Below, one piece after another: positions 46,396 through 54,275 of a stretch of DNA of 64,000 bases. Every line of letters begins with the position of its first letter. Position 1 is the stretch's first letter. The notes beneath the pieces are model-generated. The model searched no databases. It was not told the DNA's origin and saw only the letters and a program-made list of their open reading frames with translations. The translations under genes were made by a program, and so were the position numbers. The stretch covers positions 1-64,000 of the forward strand of contig JACPHN010000228.1 in NCBI GenBank assembly GCA_016188575.1, given 5' to 3'. The DNA comes from Candidatus Schekmanbacteria bacterium (lineage in GTDB: Bacteria; CSSED10-310; JACPHN01).

Positions 46396-48360
46396 ATGGT
46401 AGCTCTTGCGCGCACCAACATTCCCGCCGGCGCCGAGGCACCCGCGCCGACTTCCCCGTCGCCCGGCGCCCACTCCTTCGACTTGGTGCCGCTCATTCCG
46501 CGTACGGTGCTTTTCGGTAACCCCACACAATTCCAGGCCCGCCTCGCCCCGGACGCTAGCCGCTTTTCCTTCCTCGCACCTTCGCCCGCCGGGGTGCTCA
46601 ACGTCTGGTTACAGACGCTCGGCGCAGCGGATGCGGTCATGATCACCAACGATACTCACCGGGGCATCCTTCAGCACCTCTGGACGTACGACAGCCAGCA
46701 CATTGTCTACTTGCAGGATGAGCTAGGCGAGGAAAACGACCACCTCTTTGTCGTGCATCTGGCCACCGGGATGGTGCGCGACTTGACGCCTTTTCCGGGA
46801 GTGCGGGCACAAAACGTCATGCTCGATCGCAAGCATCCTGGCGACCTGCTCGTGGGTCTGAACTTGCGCGACCGGCGGGTCTTTGACATGTATCGAGTCG
46901 ACGTGAAGGCCGGGACTGCCGTGCTGGATACTGAAAACCCGGGCGACGTGCTCGGATGGATGACGGATCCTGCCTTCGAGATTCGCGCCGCGCTTGCCTC
47001 CGGCTCCACCGACGGCAGTACTACGCTGCGCGTGCGCGACAACCGCGACCAACCTTGGCGCGACCTGGTGACCTGGCCGTTTGGCGAGAATGGTAACGTA
47101 GAGGATTTTGCGGCCGATGGCAGGAGCCTGTTCGTCGAGACGACCACAGACTCGGACACGGCGCGGCTGGTCGAGATCGACGCTCAAACCGGCGAGGAGC
47201 TGCGAACGCTGGCGGAAAACCCGAAAGCGGACGTTGGACGCGTGCTGGTCAATCCTGATACGCACGTGCTCGAGGCAGTGTCGTTCGACTTTGAGAAAGA
47301 AGACTGGACGGTACTCGATGATTCCGTGCGAGCTGATTTCGCGGCGCTGTCAAAGCTCGCTCCCGACAATCTGTCGATCGTCAGCCGCGACTTGGCGGAC
47401 CGGATCTGGATTGTGGCGTTCGAGCGCGACCGAGGATCGCTTCGTTACGTTCTGTATGACCGCGACGCGAGGTCGAGCAGCGAGCTCCTGGTGAGCCAGC
47501 CGGAGCTGGAGGAGTATGCCCTCGCGCCGGTCGAGCCCGTGATCATCAAATCGCGAGACGGCCTCGATCTGGTGAGCTACTTGACCTTGCCGCCAGGCGT
47601 AGAGCCGGTACGCTTGCCGTTCGTGCTTAATCCGCATGGAGGGCCACAGTCCCGAAACACCTGGGGCTATCGTCCCAATGTGCAGTGGCTTGCCAATCGC
47701 GGGTATGCCGTGCTGCAGGTGAACTTCCGCGGCTCGACCGGATACGGCAAATCCTTCCTCAACGCGGGGAACGGCGAATGGGGCCAGAAGATGCAGAACG
47801 ACCTGACGGATGCGGTGCTGTGGGCCGTGGAGCGCGGCATCGCCGACCCGGCGCGGGTGGCAATCTTGGGTGGCTCCTACGGAGGGTATGCGGTGCTCGC
47901 CGGTCTCGCCTTTACGCCCGAGCTGTATGCTTGCGGCGTCGATATGTTCGGCCCCTCGAACCTCCGCACGCTGCTGGCTTCGGCTCCGCCATACTGGGAG
48001 CTGGCCAAGAAAGAGTCGATGCTCCGCATCGGCGACGTGGAGCACGATGAGGCGCTGAACCGGCGTCTGTCCCCGCTGTTTCACGTGGATGCGATCCGCG
48101 CGCCGTTGCTCATCGGCCAGGGTGCCAACGACGTGCGCGTAAAGATACACGAATCGGACCAGATCGCGGCTGCTGTGCGCCAGAAAGGCGTTGCGGTCGA
48201 GTACGTGGTCTACACCGACGAGGGACACAGTTTCGTGCGGCCGGAGAACCGATTTGATTTCTTTGGTCGCGCCGAGCGGTTTCTGGCCCAGCATCTCGGC
48301 GGTCGCTGTGAACCGTGGAGCGAGGTCCCGGGGGCGAGCGTGGAGGTGCGGCGGCTCTGA
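46396..48360 (+). CDS. Prolyl oligopeptidase (S9) family serine peptidase
   Basis: 654 residues. The N-terminal half is beta-propeller-like (TYDSQHIVYLQDELGEENDHLF, DMYRVDVKAGT). The C-terminal alpha/beta-hydrolase carries the catalytic triad: Ser494 in GGSYGGY, Asp579 in GANDVRV and His611 in DEGHSF. The block RGSTGYGKSFLNAG precedes the Ser, as in acylaminoacyl-peptidase and dipeptidyl-peptidase members. No signal peptide is seen, so it probably acts in the cytosol on short peptides. The ATG follows GGGAG at 8 nt. It begins 30 nt after the kinase-nuclease gene and may share its transcript; no functional link is evident. Confidence 0.9.
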   Translation: MVALARTNIPAGAEAPAPTSPSPGAHSFDLVPLIPRTVLFGNPTQFQARLAPDASRFSFLAPSPAGVLNVWLQTLGAADAVMITNDTHRGILQHLWTYDSQHIVYLQDELGEENDHLFVVHLATGMVRDLTPFPGVRAQNVMLDRKHPGDLLVGLNLRDRRVFDMYRVDVKAGTAVLDTENPGDVLGWMTDPAFEIRAALASGSTDGSTTLRVRDNRDQPWRDLVTWPFGENGNVEDFAADGRSLFVETTTDSDTARLVEIDAQTGEELRTLAENPKADVGRVLVNPDTHVLEAVSFDFEKEDWTVLDDSVRADFAALSKLAPDNLSIVSRDLADRIWIVAFERDRGSLRYVLYDRDARSSSELLVSQPELEEYALAPVEPVIIKSRDGLDLVSYLTLPPGVEPVRLPFVLNPHGGPQSRNTWGYRPNVQWLANRGYAVLQVNFRGSTGYGKSFLNAGNGEWGQKMQNDLTDAVLWAVERGIADPARVAILGGSYGGYAVLAGLAFTPELYACGVDMFGPSNLRTLLASAPPYWELAKKESMLRIGDVEHDEALNRRLSPLFHVDAIRAPLLIGQGANDVRVKIHESDQIAAAVRQKGVAVEYVVYTDEGHSFVRPENRFDFFGRAERFLAQHLGGRCEPWSEVPGASVEVRRL

Positions 48361-48468
48361 CGCGTTGCCACTCCAGGGCGAAGCGAAGCTCTTGTTCTGG
48401 TCAAGAATCCGTCGTACCCTGGAAGGTATCGCCGCGGCCCTGGGCGACGCGGCTCCTCTCAGGATTCC

Positions 48469-48879
48469 ATGGTGAAGATCAAGAAACGCACGAGCCGTCC
48501 CGGCAAAATCAAGGGTGCGATCCGGGCACTGAAGGCCGCCCGCCTCGATCGGGACACCGTGCGGGTAGGGTTGCACATCCTCGGTGAGAGCTCAGCCACG
48601 CCCGGGACGCAGGATGGCGTCGCGCGCGGTCGATCGACAGTGGAGGCGATCGCAGCGGCGACCGAGCTGACAGTGGAAAAGGTGGCGAAGAGCTTGCTCG
48701 CGCTCCAGAAGATCGGGCTCATCGCGATGCCCGGGAATTCAGGGGGGGCCGCCGCGCCGCCCGAAGCCGTGGCCTTCGATCTCCCCACGAGCTCTCCTGA
48801 CGACCAGGATGGCGAAGGTCCCGAACCTCGCGCGGACACTGGCGCGACGCCGCCCTCCAATGGAGCACAATCGGCATGA
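48469..48879 (+). CDS. Small basic-start protein, possibly winged-helix, coupled to a J-domain gene
   Basis: 136 residues. The N-terminus is very basic (MVKIKKRTSRPGKIKGAIRA), the middle has STVEAIAAATELTVEKVAKSLLALQKIGLIAM, which has the helix-turn-helix-then-turn pattern of a winged helix, and the C-terminal 45 residues are a disordered Pro/Asp/Glu tail. I do not recognise a family. Its stop overlaps the next start as ATGA, so the J-domain protein is probably its partner. Confidence 0.6.
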   Translation: MVKIKKRTSRPGKIKGAIRALKAARLDRDTVRVGLHILGESSATPGTQDGVARGRSTVEAIAAATELTVEKVAKSLLALQKIGLIAMPGNSGGAAAPPEAVAFDLPTSSPDDQDGEGPEPRADTGATPPSNGAQSA

Positions 48880-49412
48880 GCATACCGTTTCGTCTCGCTC
48901 GCCTGATGAAAATGTATGGAAACGCCGCTCTCGACAAGGTCCGCGAGCTCGACCTCGGAGACTGGGAGCATGTGCTCGATGATTGGCGTGATCCGGGGCG
49001 CAAGGATTCGTCCACGGTTCCGGATCGGGAGGCGTTTGAGGATGCTCTTGACGAGCTCGAGGCGGAGCTCGCCGAGGCGCGATCGCGTCGCCAGACCTCC
49101 AAGGAACGGGAAGAGCCGCGGCGCGCCCGGCCCACAGCGGAGCCAGGAAGCGGCCCCGGCCACGAGTCGTCGGGGAGGGCAGGCGCTGCCGGCAGACCCA
49201 AGAATGACCTGCGCCGTCACTACGCCGAGCTCAATGTCTCACCGGACGCGGACATGAAAACCGTCAAGGCCGCCTACAGGCGACTCATTCGCCAGCACCA
49301 TCCCGACATCCACTCGGGCGATCCGATCAAGGAAAAGACGGCCACCGAGCGGTCTCAACGACTCACAGAAGCCTACCGCACAATCGAAAAGTCCCGGCGC
49401 GAGGGAAGCTGA
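48876..49412 (+). CDS. Protein with C-terminal J-domain (DnaJ-like)
   Basis: 178 residues. The last 65 residues are a J-domain: LRRHYAELNVSPDADMKTVK, then AAYRRLIRQHHPDIHSGD with the invariant HPD needed to stimulate DnaK ATPase, then LTEAYRTIEKSRRE. The first 110 residues are charged and helical (EDALDELEAELAEARSR) and give no family match. There is no Gly/Phe region, zinc-finger or substrate-binding domain, so it is a dedicated co-chaperone and not DnaJ itself. Translation is probably coupled to the preceding gene (ATGA). Confidence 0.8.
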   Translation: MSIPFRLARLMKMYGNAALDKVRELDLGDWEHVLDDWRDPGRKDSSTVPDREAFEDALDELEAELAEARSRRQTSKEREEPRRARPTAEPGSGPGHESSGRAGAAGRPKNDLRRHYAELNVSPDADMKTVKAAYRRLIRQHHPDIHSGDPIKEKTATERSQRLTEAYRTIEKSRREGS

Positions 49413-49422
49413 AATCCGGCAC

Positions 49423-49479
49423 TGCGCGCCCATTTGGCCGAGCCCATGGCGTCGGGCTCGGCCTCAGGCGCGGCGCGCA
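49423..49479. terminator. Two-layered hairpin between convergent genes
   Basis: The inner stem GGCCGAGCCC (49436-49445) pairs perfectly with GGGCTCGGCC (49454-49463) across an 8-nt loop. An outer stem TGCGCGCC (49423-49430) pairs with GGCGCGCA (49472-49479). It fills the 76-nt gap between the J-domain gene and the convergent ATP-grasp-like gene. No T run follows on either strand. Confidence 0.5.
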
Positions 49480-49488
49480 ACCCAGAAG

Positions 49489-50580
49489 CTACAGCGGGGA
49501 GCGATACCGCGGCTGAGCCGGGTTATCCATCATCTCGTGCATTTCTTCCAGATACGCTTTCATCAGTTGATCGACGCCTTCGAAGTCGCCCTGCTGGTGC
49601 CAGTTGATGTTGAATCCAACCTGGTCGTTCAGCTCGGTGAGAAACCAGCGGCCACTGATGTCGCGCATTACGTCCACAGAAAAAACCCCATACGGAAAGA
49701 GCTCTCCGATCCGGTGCGCGACGGGATCGACCACGGCCCACGCGCCCGCCGGGTAGCTGTCGGGGTGGACATAGATCATGCCATGGTCTACGGTTTTTAC
49801 GTAGGTCTGGATGAAAGAGACCCGGCCATGGTCCTTGATGGCAAACACGAAGCGAGCGTCGTGGCGTAGCCCGGCCAGCCCGATTTCCGGTATTCCTTCG
49901 TAGGTGTGCACCAGCGTCTGGATCACGTAGGGAAGGCGCGCAAGTTGCCCGAGGATGTGGCGAACAAATCCTGGGTCGTCGATCCGCTGGCCCCACCAAT
50001 GGCGAAGCTCCAACCCTCGCGGCTGCCGGGTCACCATGAAAATTCCGCGGCTTTCCCAGCCGTGATCCGGCTTCAGCAGAGCCGCTTCGTGATGCTCGGC
50101 ATAGGTTTCGTCCATGAGGTCAAAGAATGCCGAGACCTGCTCTTCAACCGGGCCTGACGCGGGATCAATGCGCCGGGTCAACGCGTGATAGCGCCGGAAC
50201 GCCTCGTAAGACTTCCATTTCGAACCCACGAGCCGGCTCAAGCCGACGTGACCGAAGATTGGCAGCCCCAGCTCGATGATTCTGTCGATGACGGCGCGAA
50301 AATGCGGCTCACCCTCGTCGAGCTTGTCAAAAACGAAGGTGGCCTCGATGGGCTCTGCCACCGGCGCCCAACGCCAGTTGCGCGGGACCCAATAGCCGCT
50401 CACCGTGCCGTCTCCTGCGAAGTCGTACGAAGAGCAAAACGCCATGCTTCGTCCCCCGGCATTCGCCAGGCTGTGGAAATGCCCGTACGCGCGATTCAGA
50501 TCGTCGTTGTCACCGTATGGCATGATCCCGGAGCGAATGCTGGGCAGGTCGGAATTGAGCATGATCGGGCACTTGCGCAT
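49489..50580 (-). CDS. ATP-grasp-like protein of unknown substrate
   Basis: 363 residues from the ATG at 50580, chosen for TTGGAGGGGCTC directly before it. The second half has ATP-grasp features: ALLKPDHGWESRGIFMV (lysine and Gly-rich loop, near 165), a beta stretch FVFAIKDHGRVSFIQTYVKTV, and a C-terminal acidic metal site in YGVFSVDVMRDISGRWFLTELNDQVGF, where Glu-Leu-Asn matches the Mg-binding residues. Such enzymes join an acid to an amine or thiol using ATP. I do not recognise the subfamily; the first 150 residues are unlike common members. It has no obvious partner genes. The fold assignment is moderately sure, function unknown. Confidence 0.6.
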   Translation of the reverse strand: MRKCPIMLNSDLPSIRSGIMPYGDNDDLNRAYGHFHSLANAGGRSMAFCSSYDFAGDGTVSGYWVPRNWRWAPVAEPIEATFVFDKLDEGEPHFRAVIDRIIELGLPIFGHVGLSRLVGSKWKSYEAFRRYHALTRRIDPASGPVEEQVSAFFDLMDETYAEHHEAALLKPDHGWESRGIFMVTRQPRGLELRHWWGQRIDDPGFVRHILGQLARLPYVIQTLVHTYEGIPEIGLAGLRHDARFVFAIKDHGRVSFIQTYVKTVDHGMIYVHPDSYPAGAWAVVDPVAHRIGELFPYGVFSVDVMRDISGRWFLTELNDQVGFNINWHQQGDFEGVDQLMKAYLEEMHEMMDNPAQPRYRSPL

Positions 50581-50887
50581 GAGCCCCTCCAAGCGGCAAT
50601 GGGATTGAGGCGCGGCGATGAGCGGGAACTGGTTCAGCGCCGCTGGCGTCAAACCCGTGCGGTTATATCATGGCTGAGGCGGTTTGTGCGAGCACCTCGG
50701 AGCCCCGTCGCGAATCTCGTGACACCCCGGGATCACCGCCTGTTCGACGATTCCTGAGTGAAACGCGGGAAGTAGCGGGCGGATTCATGGGAGGTTGGAT
50801 TTGTGCCTCTCGCTGCACCGGGAATGAGGGAAGATGCCGCCGGCAACGGCAGCGAGACCACGACGGCCCCTGGAGCGACAAGGACTT
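50581..50887. other. Gap before the ATP-grasp-like gene
   Basis: 307 nt between two minus-strand genes. The minus strand has TATAAC (50667-50662), a possible -10 for the ATP-grasp-like gene, without a convincing -35. No gene or repeat is evident; the short plus-strand frame across it is a shadow of the next gene. Confidence 0.4.
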
Positions 50888-51892
50888 TCATTGTTTTCTT
50901 CCCCGTCGCGGGATCACCCGGCTTAGCACCAGCAGCAACAAGGCCAGCCCGCCAGGCGACACCCCAGGCACGGGTCGGAGGAATCCCTGCACCACCGCGA
51001 TCTGGTTACCGCCGCCAAACGTGGAAAAGAGAAAATCTCCCGTCACGGGATCGATCGTCGCGCCTTCCGCCCCCGTGAGATCGCTCATGAATGTGCGTCG
51101 CGTATTCACCAGGGGGTTGCCGTTGCCGTCGACTTCGTAGGCCCCCACTGCCCCAGCCGTGTACTCGGAGATGAGCATGCTATTGACGGCGAAGAGCGCG
51201 TTTCCGGCGCGGATGTAGACAAACCCCTCCGGTCCTCCGGAAACAGCCTGGTTCCCGGCGACCGTCGGATCCAGATCGACCATGGTGTAGGGACCGATGT
51301 TGAACGTACCGCTGCCGTCAGGGCTGAACGTCGCAGCGTACCACTGACCGGCCTCCCAGCACATAACCTTCACCCGACCGGCGCCACCAAAGCCGGAGGG
51401 CACGAAGTTGACCGAGCTTACCGAGCTCGCGGCGCCTTCCGGACCAGCCGCGAGTTGGTCCTCATCGTCTGTGGTCCCGGGCTTTACCTGTCCGATCTCG
51501 TTCTTCGGCCACCGCCCCAGAAACAGGACACCGCCGGGGCCAAACGCCACACCTCCGTCGTTGTAGTCTCCGATCCCCGAGGCCGCGCCGCCATACTGCA
51601 ACGCCGTACCGGAAAAGCCAGTGATGTGGCTGTCCGTTCCGCGCACCACAGCGATCGTGTAGAGCCTACCGGAAGAAGAGTTTGCGTGTCCTCCGATGAG
51701 AATCGTATTCTCATCGAGAAACGTCAGTCCGCCGTACTGGGTAGGGAGTCCTGGCACTGATCCGATGCTCGTCACGCTGTAGTAGTTGGCGTAGTACGGG
51801 TCAATCGTGAGCGCCGGCGCCGCCGGTGCATGGAAGAGGAAGGCAACTGTTGACAACCCTGCGAAACTTCTCAGATACGCTCGACACTTCAT
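50888..51892 (-). CDS. Exported PEP-CTERM-like protein
   Basis: 334 residues from the ATG at 51892 (GGGAG at 8-9 nt; signal peptide LSTVAFLFHAPAAPALT). The upstream frame to 52117 crosses the promoter and is rejected. The body is Gly/Asn/Thr-rich and beta-stranded, with a propeller-like feel (LTFLDENTILIGG, GGVAFGPGGVLFLG, GATIDPVTGDFLFSTFGGG). It ends LRPVPGVSPGGLALLLLVLS, then RVIPRRGRKQ, a Pro-containing motif, hydrophobic helix and basic end, which is the layout of PEP-CTERM tags. The tag directs cleavage and attachment by an exosortase; none is seen here. The domain itself is unnamed. Confidence 0.75.
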   Translation of the reverse strand: MKCRAYLRSFAGLSTVAFLFHAPAAPALTIDPYYANYYSVTSIGSVPGLPTQYGGLTFLDENTILIGGHANSSSGRLYTIAVVRGTDSHITGFSGTALQYGGAASGIGDYNDGGVAFGPGGVLFLGRWPKNEIGQVKPGTTDDEDQLAAGPEGAASSVSSVNFVPSGFGGAGRVKVMCWEAGQWYAATFSPDGSGTFNIGPYTMVDLDPTVAGNQAVSGGPEGFVYIRAGNALFAVNSMLISEYTAGAVGAYEVDGNGNPLVNTRRTFMSDLTGAEGATIDPVTGDFLFSTFGGGNQIAVVQGFLRPVPGVSPGGLALLLLVLSRVIPRRGRKQ

Positions 51893-51912
51893 GTTCGTGC
51901 TCCCGATGCTGT

Positions 51913-51946
51913 CTATAGATCTATAGGAGGTTGCCGCCGAAGTCAA
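51913..51946 (-). promoter_or_regulatory. Candidate promoter with a palindrome over the -10
   Basis: On the minus strand TTGACT (51946-51941) stands 15 nt before TATAGA (51925-51920). CTATAGATCTATAG (51913-51926) is a perfect 14-bp palindrome over the -10 and start region, a likely regulator site. It lies 21 nt before the ATG at 51892. The 15-nt spacer is short, which lowers confidence. Confidence 0.45.
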
Positions 51947-52124
51947 CTTATCGGTTTCACTCCGTCCTCCAAGCCAGACTTCGCCGATTTTCGCCGCCGC
52001 ACAGCGACCGGACCGGCCTCCTGAACAGGACACGACCCATAGCACGGCGGAGGCTTTTCTTGAGAGCCCAGACGATGTCCAGATCTCCGCGCGTGAAGAA
52101 AAGGTCACAAAATTCACGCTCCAT

Positions 52125-53783
52125 TCATTCTTGCTGCCACTGCCGCGACAGCGCCACGATTTCCTGGTACGTCAGGATCTCGCGGGTCTTGCGCTCGTCG
52201 CACCAACCGAGCAAGCTTGCCATCCGGGAAGCCACCTTGTCGACGGCCGCCAGGCCCTGATCCTTGTCACGAAGGAAAAGCTGCGTGCGCCGTTCCATGA
52301 CGTCCCGAACGGTCTGCGCCAGCTCCAGCTTCACCGCCCAGTCGACCAGGCCGAGCACCTCGGGCCTTCCCGGCACCAGCGGCTCTCGCAGGCTATCGTC
52401 GCTAGCGAGCAGGCGCGCGATTTCCACCCCCCGCATCCCGTAGCGTTCGATGAGATGGCGGGCGACCGAGCGTGGGACGGTGCCCATGGAGGCTTCTACC
52501 GCCTGCGCGGCAATGGTGTCAAAATCGTCGTCGTCCGGCCAACCCACGGCCCCCGGCAGAGGCCGGCGGCCGGTGTTGGCGTCCTTGACGTCCTCGGGCA
52601 TCTTCCCGAGAATGGCCATCATTTCGAGCGCTCGGGTGACCAGCTCGGCGGCCATGCGCCGGTAGGTCGTCAGCTTGCCGCCGGCGATCGTGATGAGGCC
52701 ATCCGGGTCGACGGTGATCTCGTGCTCGCGCGACACGGACGACGCGGAAACGCCGTCGGCTCCGATGAGCGGGCGGACACCGCTCCACGTCGCAATCACG
52801 TCGCCGGGCGCCAGCTTCGAGTCGGGGAAGTAGGCGTTCATCGCATTCAGAAGGTAGTCCACGTCGGCTCGGGTCGCCGAGACCTTGCCAGGGTCGCCCG
52901 AGAAGTCGGTATCCGTGGTGCCGACGATGGTTCGATCGCCCCACGGAATCGCGAACAGGACTCGGTCGTCGTGCGGGTGGTTGCAGACGATGGCATGGCG
53001 GACCGGCAAGCGCTCTGCCTCAAGCACCAGATGGACGCCCTTGGTAGGCCGCAGCAGCGCCTCACCCCCGAGCCCCAGTGCCCGCGTCCGATCGACCCAC
53101 GGTCCCGTGGCGTTGATGACCACCGTGGCATTGACGTCGACCTCGTCGTCCCCGAGCACGTCGCGCACGCGCGCGCCGACGACTCGACCCACACTGTCGC
53201 GCAACAGACCCGTCACCCGCGCATAGGTCGCCACGGCGGCACCCTGTGAACGGGCATCGAGAACGGTCTCGAGCGTCAGCCGCGCATCATCGGTCTGGCA
53301 GTCGTAGTAGAGGGGAGCTCCCTTCAGCTCGGTGCGGCCAAGCGGCGGGACTTCCTTTGCCACCTCGTCCGGGGTGAGGATCCGGTGTCGTTTGGGAGAC
53401 CGAAACAGAGACAGCCCATCGTACAACCACAGACCGGCCTGCAGGACCCGCATGCCGAACCGCGAATGTGCGTACACCGGGAAGATGAATCCGAGCGGGC
53501 GCACCAGATGCGGCGCGATATTCATGAGCGTGCGCCGCTCGCTCACGGCCTCGAACACGAGCGAGAATTCGCGTTGCTCGAGGTACCGCAGGCCGCCGTG
53601 CACCAGCTTCGAGCTGCGCGACGACGTGCCGTAGGCGATGTCTTGCGCCTCGACGAGCGCGACTTTCAGACCGCGCCGCGCCGCATCCCGCGCCGCGCCA
53701 CACCCCGTGATCCCACCGCCGATGACGAGCAGGTCGTACCGGTCTCCCGCGAACTGTGACAATCGCCCCGCTGCTAAACCCAT
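52125..53783 (-). CDS. glpD: Aerobic FAD-dependent glycerol-3-phosphate dehydrogenase
   Basis: 552 residues, the usual GlpD length. It oxidises glycerol-3-phosphate to dihydroxyacetone phosphate and passes electrons to quinone at the membrane. The N-terminal dinucleotide fold YDLLVIGGGITGCGAARDAAR (FAD) is followed by the family signature GTSSRSSKLVHGGLRYLEQ near residue 55, TDTDFSGDPG near residue 290, and GGKLTTYRRMA. The C-terminal domain (LPGAVGWPDD, RYGMRGVEIARLL, RDVMERRTQLFLRD) matches the GlpD cap. No glpF or glpK is next to it. The ATG start has AGGAAGG about 12 nt before it, an acceptable but not close site. Confidence 0.93.
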   Translation of the reverse strand: MGLAAGRLSQFAGDRYDLLVIGGGITGCGAARDAARRGLKVALVEAQDIAYGTSSRSSKLVHGGLRYLEQREFSLVFEAVSERRTLMNIAPHLVRPLGFIFPVYAHSRFGMRVLQAGLWLYDGLSLFRSPKRHRILTPDEVAKEVPPLGRTELKGAPLYYDCQTDDARLTLETVLDARSQGAAVATYARVTGLLRDSVGRVVGARVRDVLGDDEVDVNATVVINATGPWVDRTRALGLGGEALLRPTKGVHLVLEAERLPVRHAIVCNHPHDDRVLFAIPWGDRTIVGTTDTDFSGDPGKVSATRADVDYLLNAMNAYFPDSKLAPGDVIATWSGVRPLIGADGVSASSVSREHEITVDPDGLITIAGGKLTTYRRMAAELVTRALEMMAILGKMPEDVKDANTGRRPLPGAVGWPDDDDFDTIAAQAVEASMGTVPRSVARHLIERYGMRGVEIARLLASDDSLREPLVPGRPEVLGLVDWAVKLELAQTVRDVMERRTQLFLRDKDQGLAAVDKVASRMASLLGWCDERKTREILTYQEIVALSRQWQQE

Positions 53784-53987
53784 CCTTGGATAGTCCTTCC
53801 TGCAGATACCGTGATGCGCTGTTGCCGCTCGTGTACACCCTATTCGAGACCGCCGTCGCCGCTTTCGCGCAATCGTCGTCTACCACAATGCAACGCGGGG
53901 TTCTCTCGGGAGCTTCTCAAAGACGAAACTGTACCGCGCCCGCCGTTCTCGCTGCAACCCGCAGCTCCCGGCGCCTCCGAGCGCGCT

Positions 53988-54275
53988 TCAGAACAGGCGC
54001 GCCAGGAGCTCCCGCACCTGTCCCCGCCGGAGCAACGCGATGGCCACCCGGATTCTCCTTCCGGTACTGGCGACGCCCCGGGCAACTGCCAGAATCCCGG
54101 GCGCCGCATGGCGAATCCACGCCCCGCACAGCTCGCCAATCCATGGCGGCCCATCGCCATCGCGGTCAGACCTTTCCACCCGCGCCAGCCGGCGCACCAG
54201 GACGATGAGCGCCAGATCTCTTGCCGTGCAGGAGCCGAGATCTTCCGTCGAGCGGTGTCGCTTCCGCACGCTCAC
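53988..54275 (-). CDS. Small ORF coupled to the HAD-hydrolase gene
   Basis: 95 residues from a GTG that overlaps the HAD gene's stop as GTGA, the same coupling used elsewhere in this cluster. The sequence is Arg-rich (VSVRKRHRSTEDLG at the start, VAIALLRRGQVRELLARLF at the end) with no domain I recognise. GC-rich DNA gives many accidental frames, but the exact overlap and the plausible helical C-terminus argue for translation. The rest of the gap to glpD (53784-53987) holds nothing recognisable. Confidence 0.35.
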   Translation of the reverse strand: MSVRKRHRSTEDLGSCTARDLALIVLVRRLARVERSDRDGDGPPWIGELCGAWIRHAAPGILAVARGVASTGRRIRVAIALLRRGQVRELLARLF

